32,632 nt of DNA, taken from positions 1 through 32,632 of the forward strand of contig CAMLDT010000012.1 of NCBI GenBank assembly GCA_946479075.1. The letters run 5' to 3'. A model generated the notes under the pieces. It was given only the letters and a program-made list of their open reading frames with translations, was not told the origin of the DNA and did not search any database. The translations under genes and the position numbers were made by a program. Source of the DNA: an uncultured Polaromonas sp. (lineage in GTDB: Bacteria > Pseudomonadota > Gammaproteobacteria > Burkholderiales > Burkholderiaceae). Each line of letters opens with the position of its first letter. The stretch's first letter is position 1. Shown piece by piece: positions 9,617-17,188 of the stretch.

Positions 9617-10219
9617 ATGCACGCCCCCGACCTGAGTCTGCACGGCAGCGAGCCCGCTTCCGACTGGGTGCAACGCTGGTCGCACCTGGTCCGGCCGGGC
9701 GGCAGCGTGCTCGACGTCGCCTGCGGCCAGGGCCGGCACGCCTACTGGTTTTACAAGCAAAATCACCCTCTGGCCCTTGTGGACCGGGCGCAAGCAGCTA
9801 TCGATTCGATAGCAATTCCGCCGCAGGCCTGCGAGAAGGTGGTGGCTGACATTGAAAATGGCCCCTGGCCGTTCGCCGACCGCCGTTTCGACGCGGTGGT
9901 GGTGACCAACTACCTGTGGCGCCCGCTGATGCCGACCTTGCTGGACAGCCTGGCGCCTGGCGGCGTGCTGATTTACGAGACCTTCGCCCAGGGCAACGAG
10001 ACCGTGGGCAAACCCTCTCGCCCCGACTTCCTGCTGCGCACCGGCGAGTTGCTGGACATCTGCCGCGGCCTGCGCATCGTCGCTTTTGAGGACGGCTACC
10101 GGAATGCCCCGCCCCGCTTTACACAGCGGATTGTGGCGCTCCGGGAACCGCCAGCACTGCCGGCAATCCCACCTTACCTGCTTGACAGACCCGCCAGCGC
10201 GGTGCCGGTCACTGGGTAG
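9617..10219 (+). CDS. Class I SAM-dependent methyltransferase
   Basis: The 200-residue protein has the Rossmann-like SAM fold: VLDVACGQGRHA (motif I, residues 31-42), an acidic residue at the end of strand 2 (Asp56 in ALVDRA), ADIENGPWPF (78-87) and VVVTNYLWRP. The family is common in Burkholderiales; the substrate is unknown, and tellurite/biotin-type methyltransferases are distant relatives. Start: the ATG at 9617 with AGAGGA 6 bp before it; the upstream open frame is repeat sequence. Residues 47-67, covering strand 2 and the following helix, are encoded by an R1 repeat (9757-9815), so part of the SAM-binding site appears to be repeat-derived. Its stop codon overlaps a TAGAAT that could serve as a -10 for dapA. 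Confidence 0.85.
   Translation: MHAPDLSLHGSEPASDWVQRWSHLVRPGGSVLDVACGQGRHAYWFYKQNHPLALVDRAQAAIDSIAIPPQACEKVVADIENGPWPFADRRFDAVVVTNYLWRPLMPTLLDSLAPGGVLIYETFAQGNETVGKPSRPDFLLRTGELLDICRGLRIVAFEDGYRNAPPRFTQRIVALREPPALPAIPPYLLDRPASAVPVTG
9757..9815 (-). repeat. Dispersed repeat R1, copy 2 (in methyltransferase gene)
   Basis: Read on the minus strand it gives GCTATCGAATCGATAGC, a near-perfect hairpin, then TGCTTGCGCCCG, CACAAGGGCCAGAGG and GATTTTG. About 24 of 29 bases of the first half match copy 6, and the GCCC/GGGC mini-stem is kept. It lies wholly inside the methyltransferase coding sequence and keeps the frame. Confidence 0.75.
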
Positions 10220-10295
10220 AATGCGGGATAAACCCGCCAGCCCAGCCAGCCGATCAGCGCGCTTGCGGCGGATGCCCTGAACCTGACTTTCAAAC

Positions 10296-11177
10296 ATGAA
10301 CACCATTACCGGCAGCATCGTTGCATTGGCCACCCCCCTGCATGAAGACGGCAGCGTTGACTACGCCACGCTGCGCAAGCTGGTGGACTGGCACATCACC
10401 GAAGGCACCGACTGCATCGGCGTGGTGGGCACCACCGGCGAGTCCCCGACCGTCAATGTCGAGGAACACTGCGAGATCATCCGCGTCTCGGTCGAGCAGG
10501 CCAAAGGCCGCGTTCCCGTGATGGCCGGGTGCGGCGCCAACTCCACGTCGGAAGCCATCGAGCTGGCCCGCTTCGCCAAAAAAGTCGGCGCCGACTGCCA
10601 GTTGCAGGTCGTGCCCTATTACAACAAGCCCACCCAGGAAGGCCAGTACCGCCATTTCACGGCGATTGCCGAAGCGGTGGAGCTGCCCATGGTGTTGTAC
10701 AACGTCCCCGGCCGAACCGTGGCCGACATGCTGCATGCCACCGTGCTGCGCCTGGCGCAGGTGCCTGGCATTGTCGGCATCAAGGAAGCCACCGGCAACA
10801 TCGAACGCGCGCAATGGCTGATCAAGGACGCGCCGGCCGGCTTCGCCGTGTATTCGGGCGACGACCCGACGGCGGTGGCGCTGATGCTGTGCGGCGGCCA
10901 GGGCAACATCAGCGTGACCGCGAACGTGGCCCCGCGACTGATGCATGAGTTGTGCATGGCGGCCATTGCCGGCGACACCCGTGCCGCCATGAAGATCCAA
11001 CTGCAATTGCTGCCCCTGCACAAACACCTGTTTGTGGAAGCCAACCCGATTCCGGTCAAATGGGCCATGGCGCGCATGGGCCTGTGCGGCGGCACCCTGC
11101 GCCTGCCCATGACGCCGCTCGAAACCGCCAATGAAGCCACGGTTGAAAACGCCCTGCGCGTTTGCGGCCTGATCTGA
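10296..11177 (+). CDS. dapA: 4-hydroxy-tetrahydrodipicolinate synthase
   Basis: DapA condenses pyruvate with aspartate-semialdehyde, the first committed step to diaminopimelate and lysine. The 293-residue TIM barrel has GTTGES (45-50, pyruvate-carboxylate binding), Tyr135 in LYNVPGR with Arg140, and the Schiff-base Lys163 in GIKEATG. These align with E. coli Thr44/Thr45, Tyr133, Arg138 and Lys161. The ATG at 10296 has only a weak ribosome site. The neighbour bamC follows after 18 bp; dapA-bamC is a conserved pair in beta- and gammaproteobacteria. No lysine riboswitch is seen in the 76-bp leader region. Confidence 0.96.
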   Translation: MNTITGSIVALATPLHEDGSVDYATLRKLVDWHITEGTDCIGVVGTTGESPTVNVEEHCEIIRVSVEQAKGRVPVMAGCGANSTSEAIELARFAKKVGADCQLQVVPYYNKPTQEGQYRHFTAIAEAVELPMVLYNVPGRTVADMLHATVLRLAQVPGIVGIKEATGNIERAQWLIKDAPAGFAVYSGDDPTAVALMLCGGQGNISVTANVAPRLMHELCMAAIAGDTRAAMKIQLQLLPLHKHLFVEANPIPVKWAMARMGLCGGTLRLPMTPLETANEATVENALRVCGLI

Positions 11178-11195
11178 TTTTTTAAGGGAACCCAA

Positions 11196-12344
11196 GTGAA
11201 GAAGACATTGCCCGTGCCTACCGCCTTCCGCATCGCCTGCAGCCCTGCGCCGCTGCTGGTGCTCGTTGCAGCCCTGGCGCTGTCGGGCTGCTCGTCGCTG
11301 GGGGAATCCCTGCAAGGCGACAAGGTGGACTACAAATCGGCCACCAAAGGCGCCTCGCTCGACGTGCCGCCCGATTTGACCCAGCTTTCGCGCGAAACCC
11401 GTTACGTGGTGCCCGGCACCGCCGTCACCGCCAGCGGCTACCAGGTCGGCCAGGCCACGCAGTCCGTGCCTACCGCGGCGAACGCCGTTGGCGACGTGCG
11501 CATCGAACGTGCCGGCAACCAGCGCTGGCTGGTGGTTAACCGCCCCGCTGACAAGCTGTGGGGGCCGGTGCGCGAGTTCTGGCAGGAAAACGGATTCCTG
11601 ATGACGCTGGACCAGGAAAATCTCGGCATCATGGAAACCGACTGGGCGGAAAACCGCGCCAAGCTGCCCCAGGATTTCGTGCGTGCCACGCTGGGCAAGC
11701 TGCTGGACAGCCTTTACTCCACCGGCGAACGCGACAAGTTCCGCACGCGCCTGGAGCGCACCCCCTCCGGCGGCACCGAAATCTATATCAGCCATCGCGG
11801 CATGGTTGAAACCGTTCAGGAAAGCCGCACCACCGGTCCGGTGAAGTCCGGCGAAAGCACCGTCTGGCAGCCACGTCCGGCCGACCCGGAGCTGGAAGCG
11901 GAATTCCTGCGCCGCATGATGGTCAAGCTCGGCGTCAGCCAAGAACAGTCCAAAGCGCTGCTTGCCAGCGGCACGAACCGTCAGACCTCGCGCGTGGCCA
12001 AGGTCAACAACCAGCCAGTGGTGCAGATCGACGAGGGCTTCGAGCGCGCCTGGCGCCGTGTCGGCCTGGCGCTGGACCGCACGGGTTTCACCGTGGAAGA
12101 CCGCGACCGTTCACAGGGCGTCTACTTTGTGCGCTACGTGGAGCCCACGGCCGACAAGAAGGAGCCCGGCTTCTTCGCCAAGATGTTCAGTTCGCCCAAA
12201 GCCATTCCTCCGCTGAAATATCGCATCGCCGTGCGCAGCCAGGGTGAAGCGACCACCGTCTCCGTTCTCAATGAACAGGGTGTGGCAGACGCTTCAGCCA
12301 ATGCGCAGCGAATCGTCCAGGTGATTGCCGACGACCTGAAATAA
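11196..12344 (+). CDS. bamC: Outer-membrane assembly lipoprotein BamC
   Basis: BamC is a lipoprotein accessory subunit of the BAM machine, which inserts beta-barrel proteins into the outer membrane. The 382-residue precursor has a signal peptide with lipobox LSGC (Cys32), an unstructured segment with DVPPDLTQLSRETRYVVPG (the conserved BamD-binding stretch), and two helix-grip domains (about 100-220 and 260-380). The start is GTG at 11196, supported by AAGGGAA five bases upstream. It lies in the dapA-bamC-metallohydrolase string, 24 bp before the next gene. Its role in BAM follows from family knowledge, since other bam genes are not in the window. Confidence 0.92.
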   Translation: MKKTLPVPTAFRIACSPAPLLVLVAALALSGCSSLGESLQGDKVDYKSATKGASLDVPPDLTQLSRETRYVVPGTAVTASGYQVGQATQSVPTAANAVGDVRIERAGNQRWLVVNRPADKLWGPVREFWQENGFLMTLDQENLGIMETDWAENRAKLPQDFVRATLGKLLDSLYSTGERDKFRTRLERTPSGGTEIYISHRGMVETVQESRTTGPVKSGESTVWQPRPADPELEAEFLRRMMVKLGVSQEQSKALLASGTNRQTSRVAKVNNQPVVQIDEGFERAWRRVGLALDRTGFTVEDRDRSQGVYFVRYVEPTADKKEPGFFAKMFSSPKAIPPLKYRIAVRSQGEATTVSVLNEQGVADASANAQRIVQVIADDLK

Positions 12345-12368
12345 GGTCCTGCGGGAGCCTGCGCCAAG

Positions 12369-13142
12369 GTGTTGCGATTCAGGAGCCTGGGCAGCGGCAG
12401 CACGGGCAATGCCACACTGATCGAGGCCAGCGGTCCGCCGGCCTTTCGGGTGCTGGTTGACTGCGGCCTGGGCATCCGCCAGCTGGCGCTCAGGCTCGGC
12501 CAGTCCGGGCTGGCCGCCAGCGACATCAACGCCATTTTCATCACCCACGAGCACAGCGACCACATCGGCTGCGCCCGCCAGTTCGCCAGGCAGCAGGGCA
12601 TTCCGGTGTGGATGAGCATGGGCACCTGGGTGGCGCTGGACAGCCCCGATTTTGAAGGCTGGCTGCGTATCGCCCAGGATGGCGTGGCCATCGATCTGGG
12701 CGGCTTGCAGCTCACGCCCTTCACGGTTCCGCATGACGCTCGCGAACCGCTGCAACTGACCTGCACCGACGGTGCGTTCAAGCTGGGCATCCTGACCGAC
12801 CTGGGGCATGCCACCGCCCATGTGCTGGATCACCTGCGCCTGTGCGATGCACTGTTGCTGGAGTCCAACCACGACAGCGCCATGCTGGAAGCCTCGAGTT
12901 ATCCGTTTTTTCTCAAGCAGCGGGTCGGCGGCCAGTTTGGCCATCTGTCCAACAGCGCCGCGGCGGACATTGCGCGCACCGTCTGCCACCCGCGCATGAA
13001 ACACCTGGTGGCTGCCCACCTCAGCCAGCAGAACAACCGCCCTGAACTCGCGCAGCTTGTGCTGTCCGAGGCGTTGGGTTGCCAGAGTGCCGATATCGTC
13101 GTCGCCGATGCGGGCAGCGGCAGCCCCTGGCTCACTTTGTAG
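12369..13142 (+). CDS. MBL-fold metallohydrolase (YycJ/WalJ-like)
   Basis: The 257-residue protein has a metallo-beta-lactamase fold. It carries the opening LGSGSTGNATLIE typical of the YycJ group, the metal-binding THEHSDHIG (His60, His62, Asp64, His65), later histidines (VPHDA; the LTDLGHAT Asp/His pair) and a terminal AAHLSQ. YycJ-type proteins are described as 5'-exonuclease-like enzymes, but the substrate here is unknown. Start: GTG at 12369, since the conserved LRFRSLGSG follows at once; the ribosome site is weak. It is the third gene of the dapA-bamC string and ends at a bidirectional terminator. Confidence 0.85.
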   Translation: MLRFRSLGSGSTGNATLIEASGPPAFRVLVDCGLGIRQLALRLGQSGLAASDINAIFITHEHSDHIGCARQFARQQGIPVWMSMGTWVALDSPDFEGWLRIAQDGVAIDLGGLQLTPFTVPHDAREPLQLTCTDGAFKLGILTDLGHATAHVLDHLRLCDALLLESNHDSAMLEASSYPFFLKQRVGGQFGHLSNSAAADIARTVCHPRMKHLVAAHLSQQNNRPELAQLVLSEALGCQSADIVVADAGSGSPWLTL

Positions 13143-13181
13143 GGGCTCATACCGGGCTACCCGGACCTGGAAACGCCCATG

Positions 13182-13208
13182 AAAAAAGCCGCCCGGAGGC
13201 GGCTTTTT
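13182..13208. terminator. Bidirectional intrinsic terminator
   Basis: GCCGCC (13188-13193), loop CGGA, GGCGGC (13198-13203), with six A on the left and five T on the right. It can stop transcripts from the metallohydrolase gene (plus) and from the lipoprotein gene (minus). Confidence 0.85.
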
Positions 13209-13225
13209 ATATCGGGGGAAGAAAC

Positions 13226-13498
13226 TTATTTCTTCTCGCCAGTGCCGCTGGTGGCGGTGCCGGCGCCAGCGCCTGCATCGATGGGGGCAGCGGTGGTGCC
13301 GTTCGCAGGAGCGGCAGCAGCAGGTGCCGATGCGTCAGCGGCAGGTGCCGAAGCAGCTTCCATGGGAGCGGGTGCAGCTGCAGGCGCAGGAGCAGGCGTC
13401 TCAACCACAGGGGCTGGGGCAGGTGCTTCTTCTTTTTTACCGCAGGCAGCCAGGGCAACAGCAGCAACGATGGCTGCCAGGGCGAGAGACTTGTTCAT
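13226..13498 (-). CDS. Small Ala/Pro-rich lipoprotein
   Basis: The 90-residue precursor has a signal peptide ending in the lipobox LAAC (Cys19), then GKKEE and a low-complexity tail of repeated PA/AP and A-rich blocks with no predicted fold. Such tails can span peptidoglycan or the periplasm, but no partner is evident. The ATG at 13498 is chosen because the lipoprotein signal begins there and AAGGA lies about 10 bp upstream. The longer open frame upstream covers leader RNA structure and is not protein-like. A TATAAT-containing promoter and a terminator-like hairpin precede it, so expression may be attenuated. Confidence 0.75.
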   Translation of the reverse strand: MNKSLALAAIVAAVALAACGKKEEAPAPAPVVETPAPAPAAAPAPMEAASAPAADASAPAAAAPANGTTAAPIDAGAGAGTATSGTGEKK

Positions 13499-13547
13499 TT
13501 GAGTTGATCCTTGAATGAAATGAGAAAAACAATTTCCTGAAATCGCC

Positions 13548-13619
13548 AAAAAAAAACTCAAATCAAATGATCCGAGTTTTACTTGACCGGGCGAAAGGAT
13601 TCGAACTCTTTCTTCCCAG
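13548..13619 (-). ncRNA. Candidate small RNA or attenuator leader
   Basis: On the minus strand, transcription from the TATAAT at 13631-13626 would give about 70 nt. First comes a two-part hairpin: CTGGG pairs with CCCGG, and GAAAG with CTTTC, around AGTTCGAATC. Second is an 11-12-bp stem, AAACTCGGATC with GATTTGAGTTT (two G-U pairs, loop ATTT), running straight into a T-tract (13556-13548). The second element is a convincing intrinsic terminator. The unit lies 50 bp before the lipoprotein start codon, so it is either an independent sRNA or a leader that limits read-through. Confidence 0.45.
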
Positions 13620-13625
13620 ACTTGA

Positions 13626-13677
13626 ATTATATGCGGGTTTTCACGAACGTAGAAACCCGGAATTGACAATCTGTCAA
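13626..13677 (-). promoter_or_regulatory. Promoter and palindrome upstream of lipoprotein gene
   Basis: A perfect -10 TATAAT (13631-13626) has a moderate -35 TTCTAC (13654-13649) at 17 bp spacing. The spacer and -35 lie inside an inverted repeat CGGGTTT/AAACCCG. Just upstream is TTGACA-ATC-TGTCAA (13663-13677 on the plus strand), a perfect 6-bp inverted repeat that could be an operator. Function is inferred from pattern and position only. Confidence 0.45.
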
Positions 13678-13694
13678 CAAGTAGCGGCGCCGAC

Positions 13695-14198
13695 CTACAA
13701 GCCCAGGGTGCTTGCGGGAAAAGCCGGGCTGCTGCGCAACAGTTTTTCAGCCAGCCGTTCCTTCAGGGCGACTCGCCGGGCAGCCTCGGAGCCAGCCATG
13801 CCGGCGCTGTGAACCAGGTCCAGGCGCTCGAACGCCCAGCCGGGACTCCACAACGCGCTGGGCAGATCACCGGCCGCATGCCCCCGGCATTCAACAATGT
13901 GCGACCAGGTCCGCCGCCAGGTGACAAACCGCGCATGACGCCGGCTCACTTCGGCATAGTCCTGCGCCAGCATGGTGAGCTTGCGACCGGACGCCGCCCA
14001 GTCGTTGAGCGACTGCGACACGGCACGTTCGCCCAGCGGCCAGTCCTCGAAGTTGGGATCACACAGCATGATTTCGCGCCAGCCCTGTTCCGCCGCGGCC
14101 GCAAAAGCCTGGCGCACGAGCTCCGCAAAGTCAGAACGGCCTTCAAACCGGCCCTGCAACAAAGGCGGCACGGGCAAGGGGGATGGGGCGTTGTCCAT
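13695..14198 (-). CDS. Conserved hypothetical protein (PLD-like/DUF7931?)
   Basis: The 167-residue soluble protein has no signal peptide. Motifs include REIMLCDPNFEDWPLGER (near 40-57), AQDYAEVSRRHARF (near 80-93) and W-rich segments. The 'DPNFEDWPLG' and 'HARF' signatures suggest a domain of the phospholipase-D-like group, possibly the one named DUF7931, but I cannot confirm this. The ATG at 14198 has GGAG upstream. It follows the ribosomal oxygenase gene by 40 bp on the same strand, a pairing I believe recurs in Burkholderiales; the function is unknown. Confidence 0.7.
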   Translation of the reverse strand: MDNAPSPLPVPPLLQGRFEGRSDFAELVRQAFAAAAEQGWREIMLCDPNFEDWPLGERAVSQSLNDWAASGRKLTMLAQDYAEVSRRHARFVTWRRTWSHIVECRGHAAGDLPSALWSPGWAFERLDLVHSAGMAGSEAARRVALKERLAEKLLRSSPAFPASTLGL

Positions 14199-14238
14199 GG
14201 TGGGCTCCAGGTGGATGGACTGGGATGATCGCGCAAGC

Positions 14239-15408
14239 TCAGTCGGGCGCCTGCACCAGCCAGCCGGCATCGCGCCAGTCGGCCAGCAGCGCCATCGCCG
14301 CGGGGCTGGCGCGCCGCAGGTCGGCGGCCGGCAGGCAGCGCTGGTCGGCCAGCCGGCGCATCAGGGTGGCATCGGCGCCCTGGGCGCGGTAGCTTTCACC
14401 GTTGAGAAAAATGTGGTGGGCGTCGTACAACATGCGGCTGCGCGCGTCCAGTTGAATCGGGCCCGCAAGCTGCTCATCCCCGCCGCCAGCCGGCTCATCA
14501 AACCATACCGAGGCCTTGGGCTCGGTCAGGTATTCGCCCAGCACACAGGCCAGCGCCCGGGGATTTTTCAGCGCGTCACGCAGCGCGTCCCCAGCGAACT
14601 CCAGCATGCCCGGCGGCAGCGCTGCCGGGGTTGTCGTAGCAGGCTGGTCGCGATCCGAATACAGCTGCAGCGGCGCATTTTCCCGCGCACCGGCGTCGAA
14701 GTCGGCCAGGCGCTGCAACAGTTCACCCGCCAGTTCGCTGCGGCCGGGTGCGCGAAAGCCGATCGAATAGGTCATGCAGTCCTGCGCCTTGCCGTCTGCG
14801 CCGATGCAGGGTTCGGCCAATCCGTCGTGCGCGTAGCGCGGTGGCAGATAAAGCATGTCGCCGGCTTCCAGCACGAACTCCTGTTCCGGCTCGAAATTTT
14901 TCAGGATTTTCAGAGGCACGCCCTCCTGCAATGCCAGGTCTTTTTGCTTGCCGATTTTCCAGCGGCGGCGGCCGCTGGCCTGCAGCAGGAAAACGTCGTA
15001 ACTGTCGAAATGCGGCCCCACGCCGCCGCCAGTAGTGGCAAAGGAAATCATCAGATCGTCCAGCCGGGCATCCGGGATGAAGCGGAATTGCTGCAGCAGC
15101 GCATGCGCGCGCGCATCGTGCAGGTCCACGCCCTGCACCAGCAAGGTCCAGGCGGGTGCCGACAAGGCAGGCAGGCTGCGCGGGCCAAAGGGGCCCTGCT
15201 TCATGCGCCAGCCTTTCGCTTGTTGTTGAACCAGGCGCGACTCCACCTGTTCCTCGCCGGCCAGGCGAAACAGCGCTGCACGCTCAAGCACGGGGCGAAA
15301 ACCCGGCATGGCCTGGCGCACCAGCAAGGGCTTTTTCTGCCAATGGCGGCGCATGAATTGTTGCGGTGTGAGACCACCGAGCAGGGGAAGGGCTGAAGTG
15401 ACATCCAT
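14239..15408 (-). CDS. Cupin/JmjC ribosomal oxygenase (RoxA/YcfD-like)
   Basis: This is a Fe(II)/2-oxoglutarate-dependent oxygenase of 389 residues. The E. coli relative (RoxA, formerly YcfD) hydroxylates an arginine of ribosomal protein uL16. The N-terminal segment LTPQQFMRRHWQKKPLLVRQ (13-32) and the jelly-roll follow the family pattern. Iron ligands are His133 and Asp135 in GPHFDSYD, and His194 in RYAHDG. A winged-helix-like C-terminal region completes it. The ATG at 15408 is only 14 bp from the divergent SlyD-like start, yet it matches the conserved family N-terminus. The substrate is assigned by homology. Confidence 0.88.
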   Translation of the reverse strand: MDVTSALPLLGGLTPQQFMRRHWQKKPLLVRQAMPGFRPVLERAALFRLAGEEQVESRLVQQQAKGWRMKQGPFGPRSLPALSAPAWTLLVQGVDLHDARAHALLQQFRFIPDARLDDLMISFATTGGGVGPHFDSYDVFLLQASGRRRWKIGKQKDLALQEGVPLKILKNFEPEQEFVLEAGDMLYLPPRYAHDGLAEPCIGADGKAQDCMTYSIGFRAPGRSELAGELLQRLADFDAGARENAPLQLYSDRDQPATTTPAALPPGMLEFAGDALRDALKNPRALACVLGEYLTEPKASVWFDEPAGGGDEQLAGPIQLDARSRMLYDAHHIFLNGESYRAQGADATLMRRLADQRCLPAADLRRASPAAMALLADWRDAGWLVQAPD

Positions 15409-15410
15409 GG

Positions 15411-15420
15411 GACAATTGTC
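15411..15420. promoter_or_regulatory. Perfect palindrome between two divergent start codons
   Basis: GACAATTGTC fills ten of the 14 bases separating the start codons of the ribosomal oxygenase (minus) and SlyD-like (plus) genes. It could bind a regulator of both genes or be chance, since a 10-bp palindrome is not rare. Promoters for both genes must lie inside the opposing coding sequences. Confidence 0.3.
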
Positions 15421-15422
15421 GG

Positions 15423-15947
15423 ATGAAAATCACCCCGCAATGCGTCGTTGCCCTGACATGGACGCTGAAAGATACCCTGGGCGAAGTGCTGGACGAATTG
15501 GATGAGCCGGTGGAATTCTTGCTCGGTGGCGACGACCTGCTGGCCAAGATCGAGGAGCGCCTGCAGGGCCACGAAGCGGGCGATACGCTGGACCTGCACC
15601 TTGAACCTGAAGATGCGTTTGGCGACTACGATGAAAACCGGGTTTTCCTGGAAGCCCGCAAACTGTTTCCGGCAGAACTGGAGGAAGGCATGACTTTCGA
15701 CGGTGCAGCCATCCCCGCAGGCTGCAGTCCGGACATCCAGCCGGCGCTGCTCTACACCGTGACTGAAATTTATCCGGAGCATGTGGTGCTGGACGGCAAC
15801 CATCCGCTGGCGGGCATCGCCATTCGCCTGCATCTGAAGATCGAATCGGTCCGTGAGGCCAGCGAAGAAGAAATCGGACAGGGCTCGATGGGCACAGGTT
15901 TCTTCAGGCTGGGGCCCTTGTTGCCCGGCAACGATACGCTGCACTGA
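15423..15947 (+). CDS. FKBP-type peptidyl-prolyl isomerase, SlyD-like
   Basis: It is predicted to speed cis-trans isomerisation at proline and to act as a chaperone in the cytoplasm. The 174-residue protein has the FKBP halves (ALTWTLKDTLGEVLDE; VEFLLGGDDLLAKIEERLQG) around an insert-in-flap chaperone domain (LEPEDAFGDYDE to VLDGNHPLAG). The His/Cys-rich metal-binding tail of E. coli SlyD is absent, so a nickel role is not supported. The ATG at 15423 starts the conserved core. It is divergent from the oxygenase gene with a 14-bp gap. A bidirectional terminator follows 15 bp after the stop. Confidence 0.88.
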   Translation: MKITPQCVVALTWTLKDTLGEVLDELDEPVEFLLGGDDLLAKIEERLQGHEAGDTLDLHLEPEDAFGDYDENRVFLEARKLFPAELEEGMTFDGAAIPAGCSPDIQPALLYTVTEIYPEHVVLDGNHPLAGIAIRLHLKIESVREASEEEIGQGSMGTGFFRLGPLLPGNDTLH

Positions 15948-15962
15948 AACGGCTTCGCCATG

Positions 15963-15998
15963 AAAAAAGCCGGCCCCCTTGCGGACGGCCGGCTTTTT
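15963..15998. terminator. Bidirectional intrinsic terminator
   Basis: GCCGGCC (15969-15975) pairs with GGCCGGC (15987-15993) around an 11-nt loop, with six A on the left and five T on the right. It serves the convergent SlyD-like (plus) and glycine-zipper lipoprotein (minus) genes. Confidence 0.85.
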
Positions 15999-16014
15999 CA
16001 CGGACAACCCGTGA

Positions 16015-16533
16015 TTACATGATGCGGTAAAGCTGGTTGTTCTCCACCTTCACGCGGTCGCCGATACGCAGTTCGCCGTAAGAAGGAACGTCATAGGCGC
16101 GCATGGTGCCGTTGTCCATCTGCACCGAGACGCGGTAGGTCTGGCTGACCGGGGCATTGGCCGCATTGCGGTTTTTCTCAATCGCATTGCCGGCAACAGC
16201 GCCACCGACGGCACCCGCCACGGTCGCGATGTCACGGCCGCTGCCGTTGCCGATCTGACGGCCCACCACGGCACCGGCCACACCGCCGAGCACCGCGCCC
16301 AGGCCACCGGTGGACTTGGCCTGCTCTTGCGTGCGGATAACCTCCACGTTGCTGACACGGCCGTACTCGACATAGTTGCCCTGCGGCGCCTGTTGCGGAT
16401 AGGTCTGTGCGGGGTAGTTCTGGGCCGGATAAGTAGCCACGGGCTGCTGGCTCATGGGTGCGGCGCATGCGGCCAAGCCGGCCACCAGAACCACGGAAGA
16501 AGTGAGGGTGAGGAAACGCGATGTGTTCATCAT
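16015..16533 (-). CDS. Glycine-zipper outer-membrane lipoprotein (SlyB-like)
   Basis: The 172-residue precursor has a signal peptide ending in lipobox LAAC (Cys23). A repetitive linker (YPAQNYPAQTYPQQ, 35-48) follows, then a glycine-zipper hairpin of two helices (GGLGAVLGGVAGAVVG and VAGAVGGAVAGNAIE, about 76-119), and a C-terminal beta domain (YRVSVQMDNGTMRAYDV). This matches the glycine-zipper 2TM family (SlyB/PcpY), which affects outer-membrane integrity. Two adjacent ATG codons (16533, 16530) both suit the GGAG upstream. The gene is alone on its strand between a terminator and a 200-bp gap. Confidence 0.85.
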   Translation of the reverse strand: MMNTSRFLTLTSSVVLVAGLAACAAPMSQQPVATYPAQNYPAQTYPQQAPQGNYVEYGRVSNVEVIRTQEQAKSTGGLGAVLGGVAGAVVGRQIGNGSGRDIATVAGAVGGAVAGNAIEKNRNAANAPVSQTYRVSVQMDNGTMRAYDVPSYGELRIGDRVKVENNQLYRIM

Positions 16534-16715
16534 GAAAGCTCCGTTGATTTAGAACTGCAACACCTGCTTGAAGGTAGCGAGCCGGGAGGCATGGCGCCTT
16601 GTTCAGGACATGGCTTATTACAGGCCACAAGCCGTTGCCGACCGGTGGGGAGCGGGGCTGTCCAGGCGTGGGAAGCAGCTATCGGGCGATGTAGGAAAAG
16701 CCTGACACCGCCGGC

Positions 16716-16740
16716 CATTACCGCATTACCGCCATTACCG
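16716..16740. repeat. Three copies of CATTACCG
   Basis: CATTACCG occurs at 16716-16723, 16724-16731 and 16733-16740, ending one base before the dut stop codon complement. It is a short tandem repeat with no clear function. The rest of the gap 16534-16715 shows no gene and no clear terminator. Confidence 0.7.
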
Positions 16741-17187
16741 TCAGGCCTTGCCGGTTGAACCGTACCCGCCTTCACCGCGCTCAGTGGCCTCGAAAGCCTC
16801 CACCACATTGAACTCCGCCTGCAGCACGGGAACAATCACGAGCTGGGCGATGCGCTCCATGGGCTCGATGGTGAAAGCCACATCGCTGCGGTTCCACGCG
16901 CTCACCATCAGCTGGCCCTGGTAATCGCTGTCGATCAGGCCGACCAGATTGCCCAGGACGATGCCATGCTTGTGGCCCAGCCCCGAACGCGGAAGGATCA
17001 AGGCCGCATAACCCGGATCCTGCAAATAAATCGCGATGCCGGTCGGCACCAGTTGCCAGGCATTGGGCTGCAGGGTCACTGGTTCCTGCAGGCAGGCTCT
17101 CAAATCCAGGCCGGCGCTGCCGGGCGTGGCGTAGGCGGGCAGGTTGCCGCGCAGACGCTCGTCGATGATCTTGACGTCGATTTTCAT
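16741..17187 (-). CDS. dut: dUTP pyrophosphatase
   Basis: It hydrolyses dUTP to dUMP and pyrophosphate, keeping uracil out of DNA and supplying dTMP synthesis. The 148-residue trimer-type dUTPase shows its motifs in order: [27 protein letters not shown], and the C-terminal [10 protein letters not shown] that closes the active site. The ATG at 17187 (MKIDVKIID) has GGAAG just upstream; an earlier in-frame ATG lacks support. The upstream hypothetical gene stops one base before this start, so they are probably coupled. coaBC-x-dut resembles the classic dfp-dut linkage. Confidence 0.95.
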   Translation of the reverse strand: MKIDVKIIDERLRGNLPAYATPGSAGLDLRACLQEPVTLQPNAWQLVPTGIAIYLQDPGYAALILPRSGLGHKHGIVLGNLVGLIDSDYQGQLMVSAWNRSDVAFTIEPMERIAQLVIVPVLQAEFNVVEAFEATERGEGGYGSTGKA

Positions 17188-17188
17188 G

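Noticed and set aside
10182..10222. TTGACA and TAGAAT as a dapA promoter
   Set aside because: The spacing is 29 bp, far from the usual 17, so the pair does not form a normal sigma-70 promoter.
10290..11942. 550-residue open frame antisense to dapA and bamC
   Set aside because: Covers two sure genes; His/Gly/Ala-rich shadow composition.
13580..13620. Possible tRNA 3' half (GAGTTCGAATCC-like)
   Set aside because: Only a T-arm-like hairpin is seen; no acceptor stem, anticodon arm or CCA. Kept instead as part of the candidate leader RNA.
16716..16740. CATTACCG triplets as a CRISPR or iteron array
   Set aside because: Only three 8-bp units without spacers and no replication or cas genes nearby.
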